From Paracoccus aminovorans (GTDB taxonomy: Bacteria > Pseudomonadota > Alphaproteobacteria > Rhodobacterales > Rhodobacteraceae), in assembly GCF_001546115.1 (NCBI RefSeq), contig NZ_KQ955209.1, forward strand, positions 713,289 to 777,288: 64,000 nt of DNA, read 5' to 3'. This document shows positions 1 to 9,286 of this stretch, one piece after another. The position numbers were made by a program, and so were the translations under genes. Position 1 is the first letter of the stretch, and every line of letters begins with the position of its first letter. The notes beneath the pieces were generated by a model that searched no databases, was not told the origin of the DNA, and saw only the letters and a program-made list of their open reading frames with translations.

Positions 1-2
1 CC

Positions 3-542
3 CGCTCGCTGTCCCGGCACCGGCTGCTGAAAAGGCTTCTGCTGCAATATGCCCTGCGCCGGTTTCCCGAGGATGCGACGGCCCGGCTGGACTATGCCGG
101 TGCGCTGGCCGAAGAGGGCCAGCATGCGGAAGCGGCCGAGCTGATCCGCGCAGTGGTCGCCCGGAACCCCGGCGCGGCCATCAGCGTGCCGGTGATCCGG
201 GCGCTGGCGCACTATGCCGAAACCGGCGGCAGCCCCGACGCCGTGGCCGACCTGATCGCGCCCTATGCAACGGCCGCGCCGCGTCCGCGCGAGGCGCAGC
301 TGCTCTATGCCCGCTTCCTGCGCCACAGCCGGCGCTTTGACGAGGCGTTCCGCGCGCATGACGCCTTCATGCAGGGCGGGCCCTTCTCGGCCCAGGGCTT
401 TTTCGAACGCGGGCTGATCTTCGAGGCGCTGGACCTGCCCTATATGGCCGAGTCGAGCTATCGCCGCGCCCTGGCTGAAGACAAGGGCTTCCACAGGGCG
501 GCGCAGCGGTTGCACCTGATCGAGGCCCGCGGCAAGGGTTGA
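3..542 (+). CDS. TPR-like repeat protein, 3' part only
   Basis: An open frame runs in from the left edge and stops at 540-542, so the start lies outside the window; about 179 C-terminal residues are visible. The sequence is helical and rich in Ala, Leu and Arg, with repeated hydrophobic/small-residue spacing like tetratricopeptide units (for example LLYARFLRHSRRFDEAFRAH and FFERGLIFEALDLPYMAES). Family knowledge suggests a protein-protein interaction scaffold. Two glycosyltransferases follow on the same strand after about 257 bp, so a role in cell-surface assembly is possible but unproven. No catalytic motif is visible. Confidence 0.6.
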   Translation, partial: RSLSRHRLLKRLLLQYALRRFPEDATARLDYAGALAEEGQHAEAAELIRAVVARNPGAAISVPVIRALAHYAETGGSPDAVADLIAPYATAAPRPREAQLLYARFLRHSRRFDEAFRAHDAFMQGGPFSAQGFFERGLIFEALDLPYMAESSYRRALAEDKGFHRAAQRLHLIEARGKG

Positions 543-799
543 GCCCGCCCTCCGGTCGCGTCGCAATCGGAAGCGTCCCTCGGCATCTTGGCGCGGCCGG
601 CTCCGTCGCAACCGTTTTCTTCTCTCGCGACCCGGAAATGCAGCATGCATTTCCACGAAACGGTCCGGCTTTGGAATGGAGGCAGGGCGGATGCGGGGTT
701 ACATCTGGTGCAATCGTTAACGCCGGATCGCGCAATGTTCTGCCGGGCCCCAGGTCTCGCCGGAAAGACGCGCGCAGATGGGCCGACAAGGAGGCTGTC

Positions 800-1801
800 A
801 TGTCATTTGCCGTTCCGCTTGCATCTTCCCGGCCCATCGACCTGTCGATCATCGTTCCGGTCTACAACGCCCGGCACCATCTTCGGCCGCTGGTCGAGAC
901 CTTCCTTGGCCTCGACAGGCTTCATTGCGAGATCCTGCTGGCCGATGACGGCTCGTCGGACGGCAGCGCCGAGGAGATCGAGCGGCTTGCCGCCGCCATT
1001 CCGCAGGTGACGGCCCTGCACAATCCCGCCAACCTGGGCGCGGGTCATGCGCGCAACCTGGCCTGGCCGCATGCGCGCGGCCGCTACACGCTGTTCTTCG
1101 ACGCCGACGACCGGCTGCATGGCGAGGCGATCGCGCCGACGCTGGCGCGGATGGACGCCGAGCCCGACATCGACACCGCCATGCTGGCCTATCGCTATCA
1201 GCGCGATGCGATCGGCGGCTTTACCGAGATGCTCTATGCCGACCAAAAGATCGCCGAAAGCTATCTCAGGGGCGCGCCCCAGGTGGTGGCCCCGCTGGAC
1301 GAGATGGCGGCGCTGCTGAAATTCACCAACTATCCCTGGAACAAGATCCTGCGCACCGCGCATTTCCGCGAGACGGGACTGCGCTTCGGCGCGACCAAGG
1401 TGAACAACGACATCCTCGGGCACTGGTATTCGCTGCTCTTCGCGCGCCGGGTGCTGCTGGGCAGCCAGGTGATCTGCACGCATATCGTCTATCGGGGCGG
1501 CCAGAACCTGACCAACCGCTTCAGCGCCGACCGGCTGCAGATGTTCGACGCGCTGGATGAGACCTATGATCTGCTGCTGGCGCACCCGGCGCTGCGCCGC
1601 CGCTTCGTCCACCATTTCTGGGGGCTCTGCGCCACGCTGGCACAATGGGGCCGCCGCCGCGTCGATGCCGGGCATCGGCTGGAATTCGAAAGCCGCTATC
1701 GCGATCTGATCAGCCGCATGGAGATCGAGGATTTCGCGCGCATGCGCCTGGTCCAGGCGCCGCAGATCGCGGATCGCTTCGTCAAGGAACTCGTCGGATA
1801 A
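800..1801 (+). CDS. Family 2 glycosyltransferase
   Basis: This 333-residue protein begins at the ATG preceded by AAGGAGG (788-794); the frame is open further upstream, but that part has no ribosome binding site and does not look like a protein. The N-terminus has the GT-A opening (LSIIVPVYNARHH), followed by LLADDGSSDGS and the metal-binding DXD-type FDADD, all typical of inverting family 2 enzymes that transfer a sugar from a nucleotide donor. No transmembrane segment is obvious, so it is probably cytoplasmic or membrane-associated. A second GT2 gene follows after 10 bp and the two are probably co-transcribed. The acceptor (capsule, LPS or other glycan) cannot be deduced. Confidence 0.85.
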   Translation: MSFAVPLASSRPIDLSIIVPVYNARHHLRPLVETFLGLDRLHCEILLADDGSSDGSAEEIERLAAAIPQVTALHNPANLGAGHARNLAWPHARGRYTLFFDADDRLHGEAIAPTLARMDAEPDIDTAMLAYRYQRDAIGGFTEMLYADQKIAESYLRGAPQVVAPLDEMAALLKFTNYPWNKILRTAHFRETGLRFGATKVNNDILGHWYSLLFARRVLLGSQVICTHIVYRGGQNLTNRFSADRLQMFDALDETYDLLLAHPALRRRFVHHFWGLCATLAQWGRRRVDAGHRLEFESRYRDLISRMEIEDFARMRLVQAPQIADRFVKELVG

Positions 1802-1811
1802 GGGAACGGAC

Positions 1812-3086
1812 GTGCCCAAGGTTTCCATCATCGTCACGGCCTATGACATCGAGCGCTACATCGCCGAATGTCTGGGCTGCATCACCCGCCAGACGCTCGA
1901 GGATATCGAGATCATCGTCGTCGACGACGGATCCGGCGACTCGACCCCGCAGATCATCCGCGACTTTGCCGCCCGCGATGCCCGCATCCGCCCGATCCTG
2001 CTGCCGACCAACAGCATCGGCGGCGTCGCCACGGCGGCCAATGCCGGCATGGAGGTGGCGACCGGCGACTTCATCGGCTTTGCCGATGGCGACGACCGCT
2101 ATGCCCCGGAGATGTTCGAGACGCTGTGGCGCGCCGCGACCGAGGCCGATGCCGATCTGGCGATGAGCCGCTACATGCTGCTCGACGAGGCCGACGGCAG
2201 CCTGAAGGAGCCGGCCGAAACCGAGCGCTGGTCGCCTTATCCCCGGGCCACCACACTCGACCTGACCCCGGCCACCCGGCGCGAGATCCTGCGTTTCATC
2301 TCGGTGCCCTGGCGCAAGCTTTACCGCCGCGACCTGGTCGAACGCGCCGGGCTTCGCTTCCCTGTCGGGGATTTCTTCTTCGAGGACAACCCGTTCCACT
2401 GGATGGCGGTGATCGAAGCCGAGAGGATCGCGCTCGTGCCCGAGCGGTTGTGCGAGCACCGCGTCGCCCGCGCCGGCCAGACCATGGCCACCGTGGACGA
2501 ACGGCTGCTGCGCATCTTCCGGCACCATGACATCATCCGCGACTGGCTCGACGGTGCCGGTTACCTGGACGAATACCGTGCCGACCTGCTGCAATGGGTG
2601 GCGGGTCAGCTGTCCTGGGTCAGCATGCGCGCCCAGGGCGGGATCCGCCGGGCGCTGTTCGACGTCCTGGTGCCGGTCATCGCGCAATATGGCGACGAAC
2701 ACCTGGCCGATTTCGCCGCCGTCAACGGGCAGGGGCGCAGCACGCAAATGCTGCGCGCGCTGAAGGCCCGGGATTTCGCCGGGTTCGGGAAGGCCGCCGG
2801 CTGGGATGCGAAAGCGCCCGGGCGACGTCCCTCGCTGCTGCGCCATGGGCTTTATCACCTGCGCCACAGCGGCCTGCGCCAGACCGCCGCGATGACGAAA
2901 AGGGTGATCGTGAACCGGCTGGGACTGCGTCGACAGGCAGCCCTGCGAACCGACCTGTCCAACGAGGATCTGATGCTGGCGATGGTGCTGCTGCAGCGCG
3001 AGCTTCATGAGATCCGTGCCGAACTGGCCGCGCTGCGCCGCGAGGTCCCGGTCAGCTATCCAGCCATGCGCAGAATGAAGATTTGA
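1812..3086 (+). CDS. Family 2 glycosyltransferase
   Basis: This 424-residue protein uses a GTG start 10 bp after the preceding glycosyltransferase. The GT-A core is clear: VSIIVTAYDIERYI at the start, IIVVDDGSGDSTPQ, and FADGDDRY as the DXD motif near residue 90. The C-terminal 150 or so residues are helical, with Arg/Leu-rich repeats, and have no clear family. The catalytic part resembles capsule- and teichoic-type GT2 enzymes. Its sugar donor and acceptor are unknown. The short spacing and shared strand argue for one surface-glycan operon with the gene at 800-1801. Confidence 0.85.
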   Translation: MPKVSIIVTAYDIERYIAECLGCITRQTLEDIEIIVVDDGSGDSTPQIIRDFAARDARIRPILLPTNSIGGVATAANAGMEVATGDFIGFADGDDRYAPEMFETLWRAATEADADLAMSRYMLLDEADGSLKEPAETERWSPYPRATTLDLTPATRREILRFISVPWRKLYRRDLVERAGLRFPVGDFFFEDNPFHWMAVIEAERIALVPERLCEHRVARAGQTMATVDERLLRIFRHHDIIRDWLDGAGYLDEYRADLLQWVAGQLSWVSMRAQGGIRRALFDVLVPVIAQYGDEHLADFAAVNGQGRSTQMLRALKARDFAGFGKAAGWDAKAPGRRPSLLRHGLYHLRHSGLRQTAAMTKRVIVNRLGLRRQAALRTDLSNEDLMLAMVLLQRELHEIRAELAALRREVPVSYPAMRRMKI

Positions 3087-3559
3087 GCCCCTCACCGGGG
3101 TCAGTTCGTCCGCTGCGTGGCGTCGCCCGCGGGGATGCGGCACGCTGGCGGCGCCTTCCTGCGACAGGGACGCCCTCGGCCTGGGCCTCGGCGATCAGCG
3201 TCTTGGCTGCTCGGGATCAGGATCCGGCCCGGACGGTTGCATGATGCGCAAGGGCGCGCCCTGCGCCATGACCGACATGGCGAAAAGGCTGCGGCTATGG
3301 CGATGGCGCCCATGGCCGCCGCCCGGAGGGAGAGGCATGTCCGCGATCCTTGACAAGGCCCGGGACCGCCCGCCGTGCCGCGTGCTGCAATGCCTTGGGC
3401 GACAGCCCGTTCGCACCGGTCAGGATCGTCCGTCCGGGTCATCCGGCTGCGCTGCGGGCACGACTGTCCCATCGGCTTCGGGCAAGCCCGCGCGCCGGGC
3501 TTGAGCGGCCTTGCGTCTCAAGCTAGGTCTGACCGGATTGCCCTCATGCGCAGGACCGG
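3087..3559. other. Intergenic stretch without a supported gene
   Basis: This is 473 bp between the second glycosyltransferase and bioR. Short open frames exist on both strands, but they are Arg/Pro/Gly-rich and look like GC-bias artefacts. No tRNA, convincing terminator or clear promoter was recognised. The bioR promoter is presumably in its right-hand part. Confidence 0.5.
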
Positions 3560-4192
3560 ATGACCCGCTCGCCCGACCCCACCCTTGCCGACCGCGTCTT
3601 TGCCGCCCTGTCCCGCCAGATCGAGGCGGGCGAACTCGCCCCCGGCCAACGGCTGCGCCAGGACGAGATTGCCGCCGCATTCGGCGCCAGCCACGTTCCC
3701 GTGCGCGAGGCGTTCCGGCGGCTCGAAGCCGAGGGGCTGGTGGAATCGCTGCCGCGCCGGGGCGTGCGGGTGGCCATGGCCGACCGTGCCGCCCTGGCCG
3801 AAGCCATCGAGATGCGCGCGGCGCTGGAGGCGCTGGCGCTACGCCACGCCGCCGAGGCCTATCCGCCCGGCCACCTGGCGGCGCTGGCCGCGGCCGATCA
3901 CGCCTGCGCGCGGGCTGTCACCGCGGCCGAATGGGAGGCGGCGAACCAGAGCTTTCACAGCCTCCTGCTGCAGGGCTGCCCGATGCCGCGACTGATGCAG
4001 ACCATCGAGCGGCTGCAGCTTTCCGCCAGCCGCATGGCCCGCCAGCTGGGCGCCGCGCATCCTCTGGGCCTGCCGCGCGAGAACCGCGACCACCGCGCCA
4101 TGCTCTCGGCCCTGCAAGGGCGCGACATCGACTTGGCCGCGCAGATCCTGTCCCGCCACATCCGGCGCGGGTTGCGGCTAAATTATAGATAA
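3560..4192 (+). CDS. bioR: GntR/FCD-type biotin regulator BioR
   Basis: This 210-residue GntR-family repressor has an N-terminal winged helix (LADRVFAALSRQIEAGEL to HVPVREAFRRLEAEGLV, roughly residues 9-55) and a helical FCD ligand domain. It lies directly upstream of and codirectional with bioBFDAZ. Two copies of the palindrome TTATAGATAA, the known alphaproteobacterial BioR operator type (TTATMKATAA), lie at its 3' end and before bioB. BioR proteins repress biotin genes when biotin is sufficient. The first operator overlaps this gene's own stop codon. Paracoccus species are known to carry more than one BioR homologue, so another copy may exist elsewhere. Confidence 0.88.
   Translation: MTRSPDPTLADRVFAALSRQIEAGELAPGQRLRQDEIAAAFGASHVPVREAFRRLEAEGLVESLPRRGVRVAMADRAALAEAIEMRAALEALALRHAAEAYPPGHLAALAAADHACARAVTAAEWEAANQSFHSLLLQGCPMPRLMQTIERLQLSASRMARQLGAAHPLGLPRENRDHRAMLSALQGRDIDLAAQILSRHIRRGLRLNYR
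4183..4192 (+). promoter_or_regulatory. BioR box 1
   Basis: TTATAGATAA matches the BioR operator consensus with complementary TTAT/ATAA half sites. It coincides with the last codons and TAA stop of bioR, 83 bp upstream of an identical box. It could act with box 2 in cooperative repression or be a roadblock at the end of bioR. Confidence 0.8.
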
Positions 4193-4265
4193 TTTATCCG
4201 ATCTGCACGCAGGAATGGACACGCGGTAGATTTCTCGGCACAAATTGGCGCGGGAATCAGAATTT

Positions 4266-4275
4266 TTATAGATAA
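4266..4275 (+). promoter_or_regulatory. BioR box 2, bioB operator
   Basis: A second exact TTATAGATAA lies 24 bp upstream of the bioB ATG, in an AT-rich patch that probably contains the -10 region of the bio operon promoter. Binding of BioR here would block initiation. Confidence 0.85.
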
Positions 4276-4299
4276 TCTCCCGCATCGAGAGGGAGAGCC

Positions 4300-5289
4300 A
4301 TGCCGAAAGACCTGCCGCGCACCGCCCTGCGGACCGACTGGACCCGCGCCGAGGCCGAGGCGATCTATCACCAGCCCTTCATGGACCTGCTGTTTCAGGC
4401 GCAGAGCGTGCATCGCGCCCATTTCGATCCCAACCGGGTGCAGATGAGCCGCCTTCTGTCGGTCAAGACCGGCGGCTGTGCCGAGGATTGCAGCTATTGC
4501 AGCCAGTCGGCGCGCAATGGCTCGACCCTGCCGGCCTCGAAGCTGATGCCGGTCGAGCGGGTGCTGTCCGAGGCACGCAAGGCCAAGGCGGCGGGCGCCA
4601 CGCGCTATTGCATGGGCGCCGCCTGGCGCGAGCCGAAGGACCGCGACATGGCGGCGATCGAGGCCATGGTGCGCGGGGTGCGCGCGCTGGGAATGGAAAC
4701 CTGCATGACGCTGGGCATGCTGTCCGACGCCCAGGTCTTGCGGCTGAAGGAGGCGGGCCTGGATTACTACAACCACAATATCGACACTTCCGAGGCGTTC
4801 TATCCCCAGGTCATCACCACCCGCAGCTTTGCCGACCGGCTCGACACGCTGGCGCGCGTGCGCGAGGCCGGGATCAAGGTCTGCTCCGGCGGCATCCTGG
4901 GCATGGGGGAAACCGCGGGCGACCGCATCGACATGCTGCTGGCGCTGGCCACGCTGCCCGAACACCCGCAAAGCGTGCCGATCAACATGCTGATCCCGAT
5001 GGCCGATACGCCGCTGGCCAAGGCGGATCCCGTCGATCCCTTCGACTTCGTGCGCGTGGTGGCCCTGGGCCGCATCCTGATGCCGGCCAGTCACATGCGC
5101 CTGTCGGCCGGCCGCACGGGCATGAGCGACGAGATGCAGGCGCTGTGCTTCCTGGCCGGCGCGAATTCGCTGTTCATGGGCGATACGCTGCTGACCGCCG
5201 CCAACCCCGCCGAGGACCGCGACCGCCGGCTGTTCGACAGGCTGGGCCTGCGCCCCGAGGCCCCGGCCGGCGACGGCACCGAAGCATGA
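4300..5289 (+). CDS. bioB: Biotin synthase
   Basis: This 329-residue radical-SAM enzyme inserts sulfur into dethiobiotin, the last step of biotin synthesis. The CxxxCxxC cluster motif is visible as C60, C64 and C67 ([16 protein letters not shown]), followed by conserved blocks such as [10 protein letters not shown] and YYNHNIDTS. The length is normal for the family. The start has GAGGGAGAG just upstream, with a BioR operator before it. Its last four bases overlap the bioF start (ATGA), indicating translational coupling in bioBFDAZ. Confidence 0.97.
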   Translation: MPKDLPRTALRTDWTRAEAEAIYHQPFMDLLFQAQSVHRAHFDPNRVQMSRLLSVKTGGCAEDCSYCSQSARNGSTLPASKLMPVERVLSEARKAKAAGATRYCMGAAWREPKDRDMAAIEAMVRGVRALGMETCMTLGMLSDAQVLRLKEAGLDYYNHNIDTSEAFYPQVITTRSFADRLDTLARVREAGIKVCSGGILGMGETAGDRIDMLLALATLPEHPQSVPINMLIPMADTPLAKADPVDPFDFVRVVALGRILMPASHMRLSAGRTGMSDEMQALCFLAGANSLFMGDTLLTAANPAEDRDRRLFDRLGLRPEAPAGDGTEA

Positions 5290-6410
5290 GCCCGCTCGAC
5301 GGCCAGCGCGGGCTGCTGGAAGCCTTGGCGCAACGCCGGCGGGCGCGGGCGTTGCAGCCGGTCTCGGGCGCGGATTTCGCCTCGAACGACTATCTGGGGC
5401 TGGCGGGGTCCGACCTGCTGCGCGAGCTGGCACGCGATGCGCTGGACCGAGGCCATGCCCCCGGCGCCGGCGCGGCGCGGCTGCTGCGCGGCAACCATGC
5501 GGCATTCACGGCGCTTGAAGCGGCGGCGGCGCAGCATTTCGGCAGCGGCGGCGCGCTGTATTTCGGGTCCGGCTACGGCGCCAATCTGGCGATCTTTTCC
5601 GCCCTGCCTGCCGCGCGCGATCTGGTGCTGCACGATGCCCTGATCCATGCCAGTGCGCTGGACGGGATGCGGCTGGGGGCAGCCGAAACCCGCAGCTTTC
5701 CCCATAACGACCCGGGCGCGGCGCGCGACATTCTGCGGCGCTGGCGGGCCGAGGGCCGGGGCGGGCAAGCCTGGCTGGCGGTCGAAAGCCTTTACTCGAT
5801 GGACGGCGATTTTGCCCCGGTTCAGGCGCTGGCCGATCTGGCCGCCGAGGAGGGTGCCTTCCTGATCGTGGACGAGGCCCATGCGACGGGCATCTGGGGC
5901 CCGGGCGGCCGGGGCCTTGCCGCGCCCTGGGCGGCGCGGGAAAACGTCATCACGCTGCACACCTGCGGCAAGGCTCTGGGCGTGCAGGGCGCGCTGGTCT
6001 GCGCCGATCCGGTGCTGATTGCCACGCTGGTCAACCGCGCCCGCAGCTTCATCTATTCGACCGCGCCCGCGCCGCTGCTGGCCGAGGTCCTGCGCGGCGT
6101 CATCGCCCATCTGGCCGCCGATTCCACCCGCCGCGATGCCCTGCTGGCGCGGGTGGCGCGGGCGGGCGACCTGGCGCGCGGCATCGGCCTCGCGCCCTCG
6201 GGCAGCCAGATCCAGCCGATCCTCCTGCCCGGCGATGCCCGCTGCCTGGCGGCCGCCGCCCGGTTGCAGGCGCAGGGCTTCGACATCCGCGCCATCCGCG
6301 CGCCCACCGTCCCCAAGGGGGCCGAGCGGCTGCGCCTGTCGCTGACCCTGAACCCGGACGAGCCGGCGCTGGCCGCCGTCTTTGCCGCGCTGCATGAGGT
6401 GATCCAATGA
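5286..6410 (+). CDS. bioF: 8-amino-7-oxononanoate synthase
   Basis: This 374-residue PLP enzyme condenses alanine with pimeloyl thioester to give 8-amino-7-oxononanoate. Typical blocks are [35 protein letters not shown] (PLP-contacting Asp/His) and [11 protein letters not shown] with Schiff-base lysine K229. The frame is open far upstream inside bioB. The ATG at 5286 is chosen because it gives the ATGA overlap with bioB and the normal family length. It overlaps bioD by ATGA as well. Confidence 0.95.
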   Translation: MSPLDGQRGLLEALAQRRRARALQPVSGADFASNDYLGLAGSDLLRELARDALDRGHAPGAGAARLLRGNHAAFTALEAAAAQHFGSGGALYFGSGYGANLAIFSALPAARDLVLHDALIHASALDGMRLGAAETRSFPHNDPGAARDILRRWRAEGRGGQAWLAVESLYSMDGDFAPVQALADLAAEEGAFLIVDEAHATGIWGPGGRGLAAPWAARENVITLHTCGKALGVQGALVCADPVLIATLVNRARSFIYSTAPAPLLAEVLRGVIAHLAADSTRRDALLARVARAGDLARGIGLAPSGSQIQPILLPGDARCLAAAARLQAQGFDIRAIRAPTVPKGAERLRLSLTLNPDEPALAAVFAALHEVIQ

Positions 6411-7018
6411 CTGCTTTCGTCGTGACCGGGACCGATACCGGCATCGGCAAGACGGTGTTTGCCGCCGCCCTGGCCGCCCGCCTGCAGGCCAGCTACTGGA
6501 AGCCGGTGCAGTCCGGGCTGGAGGGCGAGACCGACAGCGAAACCGTCGCCCGCCTGTCCGGCCGCCCGGTCCTGCCCGAGGCTTGGCGGCTGGCGCTGCC
6601 CGCCTCTCCGCATCTCGCCGCCGCGGCCGAGGGTGTCGCCATCGAAGAGGCCGCCCTGACCCCGCCGCCCGTCCGGCCGCTGGTGATCGAGGGCGCGGGC
6701 GGGCTGATGGTGCCGCTGAACGACCGCGCCAGCTTTATTGACGTCTTTGCCCGCTGGCAGCTGCCGGTGATCCTCTGCGCACGGACCGCGCTGGGAACGA
6801 TCAACCACAGCCTGCTTTCCATCGCCGCGCTGCGCGCCGCCGGGGTGCCGCTGCACGGCCTGGCCTTCATCGGCCCCGCGGCGCCCGAGGTGGAAACGAC
6901 CATCTGCCGCATGGGCGAGGCCCGCCGCCTTGGCCGGCTGCCCCTGCTGCAAGACCTGACCCCCGGCAACCTGCGCGCCGCCTTCGACGCCAGCTTCCCC
7001 GCGGACTGCTTCGCATGA
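6407..7018 (+). CDS. bioD: Dethiobiotin synthetase
   Basis: This 203-residue ATP-dependent carboxylase forms the ureido ring of dethiobiotin from 7,8-diaminopelargonic acid and CO2. The N-terminal P-loop GTDTGIGKT (residues 8-16), the substrate lysine in SYWKPVQSG and the [12 protein letters not shown] block are all present. ATGA overlaps on both sides (with bioF and bioA) show tight translational coupling. Confidence 0.95.
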   Translation: MTAFVVTGTDTGIGKTVFAAALAARLQASYWKPVQSGLEGETDSETVARLSGRPVLPEAWRLALPASPHLAAAAEGVAIEEAALTPPPVRPLVIEGAGGLMVPLNDRASFIDVFARWQLPVILCARTALGTINHSLLSIAALRAAGVPLHGLAFIGPAAPEVETTICRMGEARRLGRLPLLQDLTPGNLRAAFDASFPADCFA

Positions 7019-8262
7019 GCCCGATCTGGCACCCTTTCACCCAGCACGCGCTGTTTCCGGTCATGCGCCCGATCGCCAGCGCGCAAGGCGCTTGGCTGAC
7101 CGACGCCGAAGGCCAGCGCGTGTTCGACGCCATCTCGTCGTGGTGGGTGGTGACGCATGGCCATTGCCACCCGCATATCGTGCAGGCGATCCGCGACCAG
7201 GCCGGGCGGCTGGACCAGGTGATCTTTGCCGGCCACACCCACGCCCCGGCCGAGCGCTTTGCCGAAAAGCTGCTGGCGCGCCTGCCCGACGCCCTGACGC
7301 GGCTGTTCTTTTCCGACAGCGGCTCGACGGCGGTCGAGGTGGCGATCAAGATGGCGCTCGGCCATTTCCGGCACCGGGGCGAAGGGCGCCACCGCATCGT
7401 CGTGATGGCAAACGGCTATCACGGCGACACCGTCGGCACCATGTCGGCGGGCGAGCGCGGCGCCTTCACCCAGCCCTATGACCGGCTCCTCTATGCCGTG
7501 GACCGCATTCCCTTTCCCGCGCCGGGGCAGGAGCAAGCGACGCTCGACGCGCTGGAGCGCTTTGCCCGCAACCCCGAGACCGCCGCCCTGCTGCTGGAGC
7601 CGCTGGTGCTTGGCGCGGGCGGGATGCTGTTCTATTCCCCCGGCGTCCTGGCGCAGATGGCGGCGATCTGCGCCCGCCATGGCGTGCTGCTGATCGCCGA
7701 CGAGGTGATGACCGGCTGGGGCCGCACCGGGCGCTTCCTGGCCTGCGACCATGCCAGCGTGGTTCCCGACATCCTGTGCCTGTCCAAGGGCATCACCGGC
7801 GGCCACCTGCCGCTGGCCGCCACGCTGTGCCGCGACGAGATCTACCAGTCGCATTTCTCGACCGACCGGCGGCGCACCTTCTTCCATTCCTCGAGCTATA
7901 CCGCCAATCCCATCGCCTGCGCCGCCGCCCTTGCCAATCTGGAGCTGTGGGAAACCGAGCCGGTCCAGGCCCGGATCGACGCCGTCGCCGCCGCGCAGGC
8001 CGAGGGGCTGGCAAGGCTGGCGGCGCATCCCAAGCTCTCGGGTGCGCGGCAATCGGGCACGATCCTTGCAGCGGAGATCGGCGGCCCCGGCCACTACATG
8101 ACTGAGTCCGGCCCGGCGCTGCTGCGCTTCTTTGCCGAGCGCAACCTGCTGATCCGCCCCATGGGCAACACGGTCTACCTGCTGCCGCCCTATTGCAGCA
8201 CCCGGGCCGAGCTCAGCGCCTGCCACGACGCCATGCTGGAGGCCGCCGATGTCCTTGGGTGA
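7015..8262 (+). CDS. bioA: Adenosylmethionine-8-amino-7-oxononanoate aminotransferase
   Basis: This 415-residue class III PLP aminotransferase uses S-adenosylmethionine as amino donor to make 7,8-diaminopelargonate. The sequence begins [11 protein letters not shown], contains [16 protein letters not shown], the PLP-binding [13 protein letters not shown] and the Schiff-base lysine K258 in [13 protein letters not shown]. Its 3' end overlaps the next gene by 14 bp. In biotin operons bioA and bioD act consecutively, as the coupled order here reflects. Confidence 0.96.
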   Translation: MSPIWHPFTQHALFPVMRPIASAQGAWLTDAEGQRVFDAISSWWVVTHGHCHPHIVQAIRDQAGRLDQVIFAGHTHAPAERFAEKLLARLPDALTRLFFSDSGSTAVEVAIKMALGHFRHRGEGRHRIVVMANGYHGDTVGTMSAGERGAFTQPYDRLLYAVDRIPFPAPGQEQATLDALERFARNPETAALLLEPLVLGAGGMLFYSPGVLAQMAAICARHGVLLIADEVMTGWGRTGRFLACDHASVVPDILCLSKGITGGHLPLAATLCRDEIYQSHFSTDRRRTFFHSSSYTANPIACAAALANLELWETEPVQARIDAVAAAQAEGLARLAAHPKLSGARQSGTILAAEIGGPGHYMTESGPALLRFFAERNLLIRPMGNTVYLLPPYCSTRAELSACHDAMLEAADVLG

Positions 8263-9235
8263 TGCAGCGCGCGGCGTGGTCATGGCGGGCTTTGGCCACT
8301 ACCTGCCCGAGCGGCGGGTCGATAGTGCCGAGATCGAGGCCGATCTGAACCTGCCGCCCGGCTGGATCGCCGCGCGCACCGGCATCCACAGCCGGCATTA
8401 TGCCGCGCCCGAACAGGCGGTCAGCGATCTTGCCGTGCCGGCCGGGCGGATGGCGCTGGAGCAGGCGGGGCTGGCGGCGGGCAGCGTCGGCCTGCTGCTG
8501 CTGGCGACCTCGACCCCCGACCACCTGCTGCCGCCGACCGCGCCGCTGGTGGCGCATCGCCTGGGCCTTGGCGCGGGGGCGATGGACCTGGCCGGGGCCT
8601 GCGCCGGCTTCCTGCAGGCGCTGGTGCTGGGGGCGGGCCATGTCCGGGCGACCGGGCAGGCGGTGCTGGTCATCGCCGCCAACATCCTGTCGCGCCGCAT
8701 CGCGCCGGGCGACATCGCGACCCGCGCTCTGTTCGCCGATGCCGCGGGCGCCGTCGTGCTGGCCGCCTCGCCCGATCCGGCCAAGGGGCTGCGGGCCTCG
8801 GTCCTGCGCTCGGACGGGGCGGGCTATGACCTGATCCGCATCGCCAAAGGCGGCTCTCGCCAGCCGTTCCGCCCGGGCGACGCGGGGCTGGCGATGGACA
8901 TGCCCGATGGCCGCGCCGTCTTTGCCCGCGCGGTCGAAGGGATGACGACATCCAGCCAGGCGGCGCTGCGCGAGGCGGGCCTGACCGCTGCCGGGATCAG
9001 CACCTGGCTGGCGCACCAGGCCAATGGCCGCATCCTGGCGCAGGTCGGCGCCCGGCTGGGGCTGGACCGGGCCGAATGCCTGGGCACGCTGGCCCGCCAT
9101 GGCAATTCCTCGGCCGCCACCATGCCCCTGGCCCTGTCGTGTCGCGCCGCCGAGGGGCCGCTGCTTCCCGGCCCGATGCTGATGACCGCCTTCGGTGCGG
9201 GCCTCTTGTGGGGATCGGTCGTCTGGCAACCTTGA
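8249..9235 (+). CDS. bioZ: KAS III-like pimeloyl precursor synthase BioZ
   Basis: This 328-residue FabH-fold protein has the full catalytic triad: C118 in LAGACAGF, H256 in WLAHQANGR and N286 in HGNSSAA. As last gene of bioBFDA in an alphaproteobacterium, and overlapping bioA by 14 bp, it is best read as BioZ. BioZ is known from related bacteria to condense glutaryl-CoA with malonyl-ACP to start the pimeloyl chain, replacing BioC/BioH. A housekeeping FabH would normally sit with plsX, not in a biotin operon. Substrate preference cannot be read from sequence here. Confidence 0.88.
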   Translation: MSLGDAARGVVMAGFGHYLPERRVDSAEIEADLNLPPGWIAARTGIHSRHYAAPEQAVSDLAVPAGRMALEQAGLAAGSVGLLLLATSTPDHLLPPTAPLVAHRLGLGAGAMDLAGACAGFLQALVLGAGHVRATGQAVLVIAANILSRRIAPGDIATRALFADAAGAVVLAASPDPAKGLRASVLRSDGAGYDLIRIAKGGSRQPFRPGDAGLAMDMPDGRAVFARAVEGMTTSSQAALREAGLTAAGISTWLAHQANGRILAQVGARLGLDRAECLGTLARHGNSSAATMPLALSCRAAEGPLLPGPMLMTAFGAGLLWGSVVWQP

Positions 9236-9286
9236 GGCCGCTCCGGCAAGCGGCGCGCCGATGCACGCCTCCGGCGCATGGCCGAT

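Noticed and set aside
3241..3504. A possible 87-residue gene upstream of bioR
   Set aside because: No ribosome binding site, biased Arg/Pro content and competing frames on the other strand.
4488..5285. Extended in-frame N-terminus for bioF
   Set aside because: The extra residues are out-of-frame bioB; the ATG at 5286 with the ATGA overlap gives the normal enzyme length.
8249..9235. Housekeeping FabH for fatty acid synthesis
   Set aside because: The gene is the coupled last member of bioBFDA under BioR control and has no plsX neighbour, which fits BioZ better.
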